From: an uncultured Eubacteriales bacterium
GTDB taxonomy: Bacteria; Bacillota; Clostridia; Peptostreptococcales; Anaerovoracaceae
DNA length: 64,000 nt
Assembly: GCA_910583765.1 (NCBI GenBank)
Contig: CAJTYS010000008.1
Coordinates: 51,747-115,746, forward strand
Direction of reading: 5' to 3'
In this document: one piece after another, positions 27,597-35,848 of the stretch
Layout of the letters: the number at the start of each line of letters is the position of its first letter
How positions within the stretch are numbered: the first letter of the stretch is position 1
Program-made: the position numbers and the translations under genes
The notes under the pieces: model-generated
What the model was told of the DNA's origin: nothing
The model's input: the letters and a program-made list of their open reading frames with translations, nothing else
The model's database searches: none

Positions 27597-27623
27597 CAAA
27601 TTGAAATTTCTGGAGGAAATATC

Positions 27624-28223
27624 ATGAACACAGCAAACTTTAAGTGGACAAGGGAACCAAAGAGCTATCGCATTGAAAATGACAAGGTGGAGATTGTCAC
27701 CGAACCTTATACGGACTTGTGGCAGAAAACTTATTATCATTTCCAAAATGATAACGCACCGGTTTTGCAAATGGAAACAGAAGAAAAATTTTTTAGCTTC
27801 GTGGTAAAAACCGATTTTGCCCAAAGCCATCAGCGCTTTGACCAGTGCGGTGTCGTTATGTATCTTGATAGTGAAAATTGGCTCAAAGGTTCCATTGAGT
27901 ACGAAAATGGAGAGTTTCAGCATTTGGGGAGCGTGGTTACAAACAACGGGTATTCTGATTGGGCGACGACCGCCATTCCCGTCAGCGTAAAATCCATGTG
28001 GTATCGCTTTAGCCGCCGTGAAGATGATTATTGCCTTGAATGTTCCGAAGATGGTATAAATTTCAGCCAAATGCGGATATGCCATATGTGCGAAGGCGGT
28101 GGGAAGATTCAGTTCGGCATATATGCCTGTTCGCCGCAAGACTCGTCTTTCAAGGCGGTGTTCACCGATATGCGACTTACTGAATGCCAATGGAAAGCCC
28201 ATGGCGAACAGCAGCAGGATTAA
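27624..28223 (+). CDS. DUF1349 domain protein (concanavalin-like fold)
   Basis: A 199-residue soluble protein with the pattern FSFVVKTDFAQSHQRFDQCGVVMYLD...WLKGSIEYENG...QFGIYACSP found in DUF1349 proteins, a beta-sandwich family related to concanavalin-like lectins. No signal peptide is seen, so it should be cytoplasmic. It may bind or process a sugar-like ligand, but its function is not known. Last gene of the plus-strand island; RBS TGGAGGAA before the ATG. Confidence 0.75.
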   Translation: MNTANFKWTREPKSYRIENDKVEIVTEPYTDLWQKTYYHFQNDNAPVLQMETEEKFFSFVVKTDFAQSHQRFDQCGVVMYLDSENWLKGSIEYENGEFQHLGSVVTNNGYSDWATTAIPVSVKSMWYRFSRREDDYCLECSEDGINFSQMRICHMCEGGGKIQFGIYACSPQDSSFKAVFTDMRLTECQWKAHGEQQQD

Positions 28224-28268
28224 GGTTTGCGGGCCGAATGGCAAGCTGCTGCGATCAAGATATAGGGA

Positions 28269-28308
28269 AGCGGACATTTTGGATTTAAGCTTTTCCAAAA
28301 TGTCCGCT
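28269..28308. terminator. Bidirectional terminator between convergent genes
   Basis: A perfect 15-bp stem, AGCGGACATTTTGGA (28269-28283) with TCCAAAATGTCCGCT (28294-28308), lies between the DUF1349 gene and the converging regulator gene. Its symmetry would serve both strands. Confidence 0.8.
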
Positions 28309-28313
28309 CTCAT

Positions 28314-29768
28314 TTACTCTTTCATCTTTTTATAAATCGCGGTTCGATGAATCCCCAATTTATCAGCGGCTTTGCTGATGGATCCTCCGCAGTCGTCAAT
28401 GCATTTTTTGATATAGTCCGCTTCGATCCGAGCCATATAATCTTTCAAGGGTTCATATTCTTTTCCAGCTCTCGGCTCAGCAGATTCAGGTTTGGCTATT
28501 GTCGGTTTTCCTTCGTCCTTTGGCGCCGCCGTTTCCTGATTCGCATAGATCGGGAATTCTTCTTCCAGCAGGGAAGAGAGAAAGTCTGCGTCCAGAGCAT
28601 CACTTCCCATAGAAAGGATGGATGCCTTTTGCATGAAGTTATCCATCTGTCTGATATTGCCCGGCCAGTTGTATGATAATAATACCTGCATGGCGTTTTC
28701 GTCAATGGTTTTATGGCAGGAATAAAGCTTGTTGGTCTTTTCCAAAAGGTGATTGACGATATCCTTGATGCCATCGCCTCGTTCTCTCAGTGGAGGGATC
28801 TTGATAGAAACCACGTTCAAACGATAATACAAGTCTTCTCTAAACTGCCCGTTTTTTATCATTTCATGGAGGTTCCGATGGGTCGCAGAAATAATTCTGA
28901 CATTGATCTTACGATAAATCGTGCCGCCTACCCGCAAGAGATAACCGGAGTCCAATACTTTCAGCAGCTTTGCCTGGAGCTGGAGCGGCATTTCACCGAT
29001 TTCATCGAGAAACACGGTGCCATTATGAGCGATTTCCAGAAGTCCTTGCTTTCCTTCGGCGCTGGCCCCAGTGAAAGCCCCTTTTTCGTAGCCGAACAAT
29101 TCGGACTCAAGGAGATTTTCAGGCAAGGCGGCACAGTTGAGTTCAAGAAATTTTTCTTTGGCTCGTGTGCTGTTTTCATGGATGTATTGGGACATCACGC
29201 CTTTACCGCTTCCAGTTTCGCCTAGAAGCATGACAGAGCAGTCGGTTTGTGCCACATAATAGCAGCGTTTCAAGACATCTTTCATAGCGTCGCTGGAATA
29301 CACATATTTGGTGGGCGTGTTTTCAAAATCATAATAAGTATCGGAAAACCCTTTTTCATGCTTCATGAATTTGTCAAAAAAGCCTTTGATGACAGAAAGG
29401 GGCCTGCAATTGGTGATCACATATCGAAGCTGCCCCTGATCGTCATAGATTGGCTTGCTGGTGGACATGATCTCAACACCAGTACGGGTTTTGACCAGCC
29501 CAGTATATGTTTTTTTTGTTTTTGCGGCTTCGATGCTGGGAGAGCCTGTATAGGCGCCGCTGTCAACGATATCCGTTATCCGATTTCCCATCAAGTCACC
29601 AAAGGGGATGCCGATCATATTGGCCACCGCGGGGTTGGCTACAATCAGTGTTCCCTCTTGATCTACGATAAAAATGCCGTCATGAGAGTGAAAGATATAG
29701 TCTGACAAGGTGTTTGCGTCAAAACTGTCCTGATTGCGCAGCATCTCTTCAAAATCACTTTTGTACAT
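28314..29768 (-). CDS. PAS-domain sigma-54-dependent transcriptional activator
   Basis: A 484-residue activator: PAS sensor domain at about 20-130, AAA+ domain with Walker A GETGSGKG and the sigma-54-contacting GAFTGA loop, then a Fis-type helix-turn-helix at the C terminus (ISKAADKLGIHRTAIYKKMKE). It should open sigma-54 promoters after sensing a small ligand. Two such promoters are visible (21252 and 31108), before the dehydrogenase operon and the transporter locus, and are the probable targets. RBS GGGAGG. It lies 18 bp after the LuxR gene on the same strand. Confidence 0.92.
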   Translation of the reverse strand: MYKSDFEEMLRNQDSFDANTLSDYIFHSHDGIFIVDQEGTLIVANPAVANMIGIPFGDLMGNRITDIVDSGAYTGSPSIEAAKTKKTYTGLVKTRTGVEIMSTSKPIYDDQGQLRYVITNCRPLSVIKGFFDKFMKHEKGFSDTYYDFENTPTKYVYSSDAMKDVLKRCYYVAQTDCSVMLLGETGSGKGVMSQYIHENSTRAKEKFLELNCAALPENLLESELFGYEKGAFTGASAEGKQGLLEIAHNGTVFLDEIGEMPLQLQAKLLKVLDSGYLLRVGGTIYRKINVRIISATHRNLHEMIKNGQFREDLYYRLNVVSIKIPPLRERGDGIKDIVNHLLEKTNKLYSCHKTIDENAMQVLLSYNWPGNIRQMDNFMQKASILSMGSDALDADFLSSLLEEEFPIYANQETAAPKDEGKPTIAKPESAEPRAGKEYEPLKDYMARIEADYIKKCIDDCGGSISKAADKLGIHRTAIYKKMKE

Positions 29769-29786
29769 AGTGTTCCCTCCCTATGG

Positions 29787-30875
29787 TCAGTCTTTGTTGA
29801 GTATGATGCTGAGGACCTGACGGCGGCCTTTGATATTGAGTTTTTTGTAAAGATTGATCAGATGCTTTTTTGCGGTTGTAGCGCTGATAAAAAGCTTTTC
29901 CGCTATTTCAGCGGTATCCAGGCCTTCTGTGATGCATAAGAATACTTCGTATTCTCTCGGTGACAAATTATACTTGTTCTTTACTTCTTCCAAAAGATTG
30001 GATATGGTGATAGAAAAATCGTAGATGAGGACATGATATTCGTCATCGCTTTTCTTAATGTCAACCATAAATTTGTGTTCACCCAGTCGGAGTTCCTGAA
30101 TATGGTGCGTTTGCTCCTTAAGCTTGGCAACGGCAAGAAGCAATGTTCTGCTGATCGAGTCAAGGACTTCCGTTTTTTCAAAGCCGCTTGTGCTTGCCAA
30201 ATGTTCAATATTGGAGCGGAGAAGGTTGAATGATTTATCAAACACGCAGTAACTGATACTGCTGTTCGTGCAGTCAAAAGGAATCTGGTTGTAGCCTATT
30301 ATGCTGCCTTTTTTCTTTTGTGCGTTGTATATTTTTGATATGTTGATCAAATGTGGCCGGATATATTTGATAACATTCAGTGCCTTTGGCGTGAAGTCGT
30401 TATTTCGTTCCGAACGGTGGATGCTGATTGCGCTTAACTGCCCCTCCTCATAAGAAATGTTTCCTTCTATGGAATAGTCCATGCCTAGCGGACGCACTAC
30501 ATCGTTATAATATTGCGTTTTTTCTCGTTCGCTCTGTATGAAAACATCCGAAGAACGGAAGATGATCGGACTGCTGCTCGACACCATTGGCAGCACTTCA
30601 TCCATTTTATAAACGTCTTCATTATGATAATGATCCAGCTCTTCTTTTGTCCATCCGCAGAATATGAAATCCTCATAGGAAATTGAATCCTGATGAAAAT
30701 TGCAGAAATAGATCTCGCCTTTTTCAAAGGGGATTAGTTTTTTTAATGACTCAAGAAAATTTTTTAGGGCTTGTTCACTCGTGTCGCTGTTGATCGCCTC
30801 AGAATAGAGGGTCGCAGTGATGTCGTTTAAATATACACAATCTTCAACAGTGAGAGTATCATTGATGTTTGCCAT
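29787..30875 (-). CDS. LuxR-family transcriptional regulator
   Basis: A 362-residue regulator with a C-terminal LuxR helix-turn-helix (LSPREYEVFLCITEGLDTAEIAEKL and the following recognition helix, about 300-360). The N-terminal 200 residues may be a GAF-like sensor; no receiver aspartate motif or ATPase motif was noticed. It is first in a two-gene minus-strand unit with the sigma-54 activator and divergent from the transporter genes. Its target could be the shared leaders at 953 and 6942, which is a guess. RBS AGGAGG. Confidence 0.85.
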   Translation of the reverse strand: MANINDTLTVEDCVYLNDITATLYSEAINSDTSEQALKNFLESLKKLIPFEKGEIYFCNFHQDSISYEDFIFCGWTKEELDHYHNEDVYKMDEVLPMVSSSSPIIFRSSDVFIQSEREKTQYYNDVVRPLGMDYSIEGNISYEEGQLSAISIHRSERNNDFTPKALNVIKYIRPHLINISKIYNAQKKKGSIIGYNQIPFDCTNSSISYCVFDKSFNLLRSNIEHLASTSGFEKTEVLDSISRTLLLAVAKLKEQTHHIQELRLGEHKFMVDIKKSDDEYHVLIYDFSITISNLLEEVKNKYNLSPREYEVFLCITEGLDTAEIAEKLFISATTAKKHLINLYKKLNIKGRRQVLSIILNKD

Positions 30876-31107
30876 TTGGCTATCCTCCTGTCTTCAGGAT
30901 TGATTAAAACGGATTCTCGATGAGCCATTATTATACCATAAAACATCGAGAAAGAGAAGAGGGCCGCAAGACAAGGCGCATTTGAAATTTCATCCAAAAA
31001 AGCCTTGACAGCAGAAGTCTTGGAAGCGCAAAGGTTTCTGTTTTAAAAGGCCGCACTTGTTTGAATCTTTCGTTTGGTTTTCGTAAGAGTTCGAGTGATT
31101 GGGAAAG

Positions 31108-31123
31108 TGGCATAGCACTTGCA
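31108..31123 (+). promoter_or_regulatory. Sigma-54 promoter of the NCS1 transporter locus
   Basis: TGGCATAGCACTTGCA matches TGGCAC-N5-TTGCA with one change; GG (31109-31110) and GC (31121-31122) are 10 bp apart. It lies 221 bp upstream of the first transporter-locus start (31344). The intergenic stretch 30876-31343 holds this promoter and a palindrome (31136-31147) and no further gene that I can see. Confidence 0.8.
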
Positions 31124-31135
31124 TTCTTTATTAGT

Positions 31136-31147
31136 GTGATATATCAC
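31136..31147. promoter_or_regulatory. Perfect 12-bp palindrome just downstream of the sigma-54 promoter
   Basis: GTGATATATCAC starts 13 bp after the -12 element, near the expected transcription start. The position suits a repressor operator; no binding protein can be named. Confidence 0.4.
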
Positions 31148-31343
31148 TTACATAAACCATCACTATGTTTCACAAATCAAAGAGATTGTTGAAATTTTAA
31201 CGGTCTTGTCAGATCCTTGTACATAAAAAATTGATAAGACTCAATAAAATTCGACATAAAACTTGTAGAAACAATGCTCATTTGTAGCTAACTGGCGACA
31301 ATGGATCGACGGCCCTATGAATGAGAACAGAAAGGAGGCCTTT

Positions 31344-31610
31344 ATGTTGGAAATTTATAAAGACAAGATGAGCGTGACGAAAGAACAAATCGATGCCGCT
31401 CATGAGCGGTATCAAGTAAACATCCGGGGCATCACGCCTGAATTGAAGAAAGAACTGGAAGACAGGATCCAGGAATTTGAAGCAGAGCATGAATGGGACG
31501 CGCTTCATGGCGGCAACGGATGGGTCAAGAGGATTGCCTCATGGGATATTTGGGTCATGATCGGATTAGATGTTATTTTTGTGATCTGGTGGCTGATGGC
31601 TATCATGTAA
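31344..31610 (+). CDS. Small single-helix membrane protein, partner of NCS1 permease 1
   Basis: An 88-residue protein: a charged N-terminal part (KKELEDRIQEFEAEH), the motif GGNGWVKR, and one C-terminal membrane helix. It is a clear paralogue of the 33242 protein, and each is followed at once by an NCS1 permease gene. Family not recognised. An accessory subunit for folding or regulation of the permease is inferred from the repeated pairing. ATG 31344 is chosen because AAAGGAGG precedes it; an upstream in-frame ATG at 31317 has no RBS. Confidence 0.75.
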   Translation: MLEIYKDKMSVTKEQIDAAHERYQVNIRGITPELKKELEDRIQEFEAEHEWDALHGGNGWVKRIASWDIWVMIGLDVIFVIWWLMAIM

Positions 31611-31634
31611 CCATTTGATTGAGAGGAACAGCAA

Positions 31635-33089
31635 ATGAAAAAAACAGGTAAAGACAAAGCGAAGACGGAAGCGAATTTTACCTTGCTTCCGGCTAAGCAT
31701 GATGAGAGATCTTATGGATTCATAGATCAGGTCGCAGTACAGGTGTGCTTTGGTATTGCTGCATGGTACTTTTTGGCAGGTGCGCAGACAGGGTATTACG
31801 TGTCTCTTTCAGAAGCGATCCCGACGATCCTTGTGGGCAATTGCGTCCCACTGTTTCTGATCGCTTTTGTGGGCTTTTATTCGGCCAGGTTCGGTATGGA
31901 TTCCCTCACTGCGTCGCAGGGTGCGTTCGGTGCCAAGGGCCCGATTGTGATCGTGGTGATGTTCGTTACCCAATTGGCAGTCAGCGCGGCCATGCCCATG
32001 CTTTTGTTCGGGCAGCTGGCGATCAAGTTCAGTGTCAGGCTGGGCTTTCCCGAATTTTTATGCTCAGAAACGCCGGGCATCGCCATTTGGTCGCTTTTGG
32101 CGCTAGTATTGGGGATCTATATCGCTTACAGCGGTCCTGATACGATGATGTGGTTTTCTCGGATATCCGCAGTATTGATGGTGGGTATCATCATTTGGCT
32201 CAGCTACTACATCATCAGCCAATATGGATTCGATTACATTGCTGAGGCGAAGCCGCGGGGACGGATCATCATAGAGGGGAACAAAGCGCTGACCGACAGA
32301 TGGAACCACGCCGCCGCTCTGGAAACCAACTTTGGCCTGGGCTTTTCCTGGGCGTTCATGTTCGGCATGTTCACAAGGATGGGAAAATCCGAAGGGCAGG
32401 CCTACCATGGATGTATCTGGGGATGGGGAATCATTTCCTGCTGTGCGATCATGTTTGGCGCTATCGTTGCCCTTGCCACAGGCGCGTACGACCCATCGGA
32501 ATGGATTTTAGAAGCGAGTGAAGAGAGCGGAATGTTTGGTCTGGCTATCATGGGCCTGATCTTCATGGCAGTGGCGAACATTTCATCAATCGCCATTAAT
32601 ACCTATCCAGGAGCGATCGCGATTACCTCTAGGTGGCCGAGGATCAAATGGGGCTGGGCCATCTGCATGGTCGGGATCCCTACGGTGATCTTGCTGAACC
32701 CAGAAGTATATTATCGCATCAGCAATATTTACGCTATCGTTGGTCTACTGACCTCGGTCTTCGCCGGTATCATGACTACGGAGACACTGTTTATCAGCAA
32801 AGGGAGAATCAGCATCCGTGAATTTTATGACCGGGAGAACGGGTTCAGGTACTACAAAGGTATCAACCCGGCGGGTTTCATCGCCATGGGCTGCGGGCTC
32901 GTGGTTTACATGCTGATCCTCAACCCGCTCACTTACACGAGCTTGACAGGGTTGTTCCCGTATACTTGTGCGGCTCTGCCTACTTATTTTATAACAGGCA
33001 TTGTTTACTTTGTCCTCATGAAGTGCTGGATTCTGAGGAAGTATCCTGTGACTTTCCTGAACAATATAGAAAGCAGGGAAGCGCAATAA
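31635..33089 (+). CDS. NCS1-family permease 1 (purine/cytosine permease-like)
   Basis: A 484-residue protein with about 12 membrane helices and NCS1 features: FTLLPAKHDERSYGFIDQVAVQ at the N terminus, AQTGYY in helix 1, and GVPTVI-type segments later (MVGIPTVILLNPEVY). NCS1 carriers import nucleobases, hydantoins, allantoin or pyridine vitamins with Na+ or H+. It is probably cotranscribed from the sigma-54 promoter at 31108. Substrate unknown; nitrogen-rich heterocycles are plausible given the catabolic island next door. Confidence 0.85.
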   Translation: MKKTGKDKAKTEANFTLLPAKHDERSYGFIDQVAVQVCFGIAAWYFLAGAQTGYYVSLSEAIPTILVGNCVPLFLIAFVGFYSARFGMDSLTASQGAFGAKGPIVIVVMFVTQLAVSAAMPMLLFGQLAIKFSVRLGFPEFLCSETPGIAIWSLLALVLGIYIAYSGPDTMMWFSRISAVLMVGIIIWLSYYIISQYGFDYIAEAKPRGRIIIEGNKALTDRWNHAAALETNFGLGFSWAFMFGMFTRMGKSEGQAYHGCIWGWGIISCCAIMFGAIVALATGAYDPSEWILEASEESGMFGLAIMGLIFMAVANISSIAINTYPGAIAITSRWPRIKWGWAICMVGIPTVILLNPEVYYRISNIYAIVGLLTSVFAGIMTTETLFISKGRISIREFYDRENGFRYYKGINPAGFIAMGCGLVVYMLILNPLTYTSLTGLFPYTCAALPTYFITGIVYFVLMKCWILRKYPVTFLNNIESREAQ

Positions 33090-33241
33090 TAAAGAATAGA
33101 TGAGGCCTTCGTATGGCGCAGGTGCGGTATATCGAATAAAAACGCTGTTCCCATTTAATTCGTATCAAACACAGACATATGCGCAGAAATTTAAGGATAA
33201 AAATTTCGTATGTATTTCACTATTTTGGAAAGGGAGAGATC

Positions 33242-33481
33242 ATGAAGACTTATAAAGAATATGCGAACTACCGGAAACTTCCCGTGAGCGTTCCGGGACT
33301 GTCACCTGATATGTGTGACGCTCTGGAGGCGAAGATCACGGAATTTGAGGAAAACCATCTGGACAACGCGATCAATGGCGGGGATGGATTCGTGCCCAGA
33401 TTGAAGAAAAAGGACATTGCGATAGCGTCGATCGTCAATGGTATCATCCTCATTTATTATATCGGAGCACTCGTGTCATAG
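33242..33481 (+). CDS. Small single-helix membrane protein, partner of NCS1 permease 2
   Basis: A 79-residue paralogue of the 31344 protein with the same plan: PGLSPDMCDALEAKITEFEENH, then GGDGFVPR, then one hydrophobic helix to the C terminus. ATG 33242 follows GGAAAGGGAGAG; the longer frame from 33179 lacks an RBS. It precedes permease 2 by 53 bp. No family recognised. Confidence 0.75.
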   Translation: MKTYKEYANYRKLPVSVPGLSPDMCDALEAKITEFEENHLDNAINGGDGFVPRLKKKDIAIASIVNGIILIYYIGALVS

Positions 33482-33534
33482 CACTAGCGCTCTAAGTTTC
33501 ATAACAACTAGGTTTCAGAGAAAGAGAGAAGATA

Positions 33535-34986
33535 ATGAGTAGCAAAAACACAAATTCAGAAGTATATTATACACTGCTGCCAACCGCTGGCAGGGAAAGG
33601 ACTTATAAATTCGCTGACCTGCTGGCTGTGCAGATCTGTTATGGCATTGCTGCGTGGTTTTTCCTATCAGGTGCGCAGACAGGGTTGTATCTTCCCGCAA
33701 AAGAAGCGGTGCCAACGATTTTGGCAGGTAACTGCGTTCCGCTGTTCATGATCGTGGGCTGCGGTCTTGTGGCTTCCAGGTTTGGCGTGGAACAACTGAC
33801 TTCAACAAGAGGAATTTTCGGCAACAAGGGTACGACACTGGTATTGTGGCTGTACATGTTCTGTCTGTATCCAAGCCAGGCGACTTTGTGTCTGCTCTTC
33901 GGGCAGAGCGCCACCAAGTTCGTTGGCTCTCTGTTTGGAGAGAGCATGTTCAGTTCAACAGGTTTTGGGGTGACGTTCTTCGGATTGCTGGCTCTGGTAA
34001 TCGGTGGATTCATCGCCTGGCTTGGACCTAACGCGCTGAAGTGGTTCACCAGGATCTCCGCGGTTTCCATGTTCGCGATTTTGATTGGGCTGATCGTTTA
34101 CGTGCTCAATGTGTATGGGATCGAGTACATCTTTAATGCGGAACCAAGAGAACCATTCATGATTGATGGAGAGCCAAGCGTGGCCTGGTCGAGAGCCGCC
34201 GCGCTGGAAACGAACGTAGGCATCGGGCTTTCCTGGGCCTTCTTCTTCGGTCAGTGGACAAGGCTGGCGGACAGCGAATCCACGGCCTTCCACGGCACCA
34301 TGTGGGGTTGGGGCCTTCTGGCGGCTATCGCCGGCGTGTTCGCCGCCTTCACTGCCCTTGCTACAGGCATTTATGATCCAACGATCTGGATCGTTAACAT
34401 GAGCGAAGAAACAGGAATCCCGTTCCTGTCCATCCTAGGCTTGTTGCTGATGGCGGTCGCTAACGTGTCATCTTTCGCGACAGCCACGTATCCTGCCACC
34501 ATTTCTTTGAGAAGCAGGTTCCCAAAACTCAAGTGGGTTCCGGCGCTGATGATCTGTATCGTTCCCATCATTGTGCTGCTGAACGATGATGTGTACAATG
34601 CGATCAACAAGGTCTATTCGTTCATCGCCTGTCTTTCCAGCATTTATGGTTCCATCGTCATTTTCGACCTGCTGTTTGTCTGCAAGGGGCGTTTCAGCAT
34701 CAGAGAGATGTTCAACTACAGCAAGGGGTATTCTTACTGGAAAGGGTACAACCCAGCGGCGCTGATTGCCATTGTCGCTGGCTTGATCTTTTACCTGACA
34801 ACGCTGAATCCACTGTCTTACACATCCATGAACGGATTGTTCCCATATATTTCTGCGGGAATCCCGACGTTCTTCCTTACGGGAATCGTTTACGTCGTGC
34901 TCATGAAGTGCTGGGTGCTGAAGAAATTTCCGGTTACGTTCATGAATGATATCAAGTATGAAGATCAGGAAAAAATAGAAGGTTAG
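33535..34986 (+). CDS. NCS1-family permease 2
   Basis: A 483-residue paralogue of the 31635 permease, colinear throughout (YTLLPTAGRERTYKFADLLAVQICYGIAAWF; SGAQTGLY; AAALETNVGIGLSWAFFFGQWTRLADSE). About 12 membrane helices. Duplication of a whole small-protein plus permease module, with moderate divergence, suggests two related substrates. A truncated transposase begins soon after its stop. Confidence 0.85.
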   Translation: MSSKNTNSEVYYTLLPTAGRERTYKFADLLAVQICYGIAAWFFLSGAQTGLYLPAKEAVPTILAGNCVPLFMIVGCGLVASRFGVEQLTSTRGIFGNKGTTLVLWLYMFCLYPSQATLCLLFGQSATKFVGSLFGESMFSSTGFGVTFFGLLALVIGGFIAWLGPNALKWFTRISAVSMFAILIGLIVYVLNVYGIEYIFNAEPREPFMIDGEPSVAWSRAAALETNVGIGLSWAFFFGQWTRLADSESTAFHGTMWGWGLLAAIAGVFAAFTALATGIYDPTIWIVNMSEETGIPFLSILGLLLMAVANVSSFATATYPATISLRSRFPKLKWVPALMICIVPIIVLLNDDVYNAINKVYSFIACLSSIYGSIVIFDLLFVCKGRFSIREMFNYSKGYSYWKGYNPAALIAIVAGLIFYLTTLNPLSYTSMNGLFPYISAGIPTFFLTGIVYVVLMKCWVLKKFPVTFMNDIKYEDQEKIEG

Positions 34987-35001
34987 AGCAAGGGGCTGTT
35001 T

Positions 35002-35619
35002 ATGATAAAATCTGCGGCATGCCGATGCGGGAACATCCAGTACCGGCATGTCGCTTTTGTACAGGAGCAGGAATGGGCCACGGACGTGACGGAATTTAAA
35101 GTGCCGGGCGAAAAAAAGAAGCTGTATCTGAGCGCGATCTTAGACCTGTATGACAGGTATCCGGTAGCTTACGTTATCAGCTCAAGAAATGATAACAGGC
35201 TGGTATTTCGGACATTTGATAAAGCGGTCGCCGCCTTCCCTGATGCCAAGCCGATATTCCATTCAGACCGAGGATTCCAGTATACCAGCAGGATGTTTCA
35301 GAGAAAACTTGAAAAACAGGAAATGGAACAGTCCATGTCCCATGTTGGGCGTTGCATAGACAATGGACCGACAGAGGGATTCTGGGGGATCATAAAGGCA
35401 GAAATGTATCAGATGCATGAAATCACAGACGAGTCCTCATTAAGATATGCCATCAAAGATTATCTGCGTTTTTACAGTGAGGAACGTCCGCAGGATAGAT
35501 ACCACTGTAAAACGCCCGCAGAAGTACGCCAGGAAGCGTTGGCAAGTGATACGCCAGTGGAATATCCTATTCCTGAAAATAAACGAATCAAGAAATATAA
35601 AGAGAAATGGCGTGCATAG
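35002..35619 (+). pseudogene. 5'-truncated IS3-family transposase (OrfB integrase core)
   Basis: The frame encodes the DDE integrase core: TDVTEF with the first Asp, FHSDRGFQY with the second, and GPTEGFWGIIKAE with the Glu. Homology seems to begin only around 35070; the helix-turn-helix half of OrfB and the whole of OrfA are absent, and the first 20 codons do not look like transposase. The remnant is therefore probably inactive, although the catalytic triad is intact. Confidence 0.85.
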
Positions 35620-35700
35620 AAAAATGCCTGCGCTCCTAAATGAAACGCAGGCATCATCCGCACTAAATTTTAGATATTTCTCCTGTCTACTTGACAAGGG
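35070..35700 (+). mobile_element. IS3-family insertion sequence remnant (right part)
   Basis: Contains the truncated transposase, a hairpin after it (ATGCCTGCG 35624-35632 with CGCAGGCAT 35646-35654) and a terminal sequence CTGTCTACTTGACAAGGGG near 35682-35700 that resembles an IS3-type right end. I could not find a matching left end before 35070. Confidence 0.6.
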
Positions 35701-35848
35701 GCATATCATGGAAAACGTTGCGGCTATTTCAGCTAAATATTTTTTTCGGGCTAGCCGTTTATCAGTAGCATCTTTTTATTTGATAGACATCTGCGGCAAA
35801 CAGGTGTCTTTGCATTTCTTAATGCAGAATGAGAAAACGGATCAAGGC

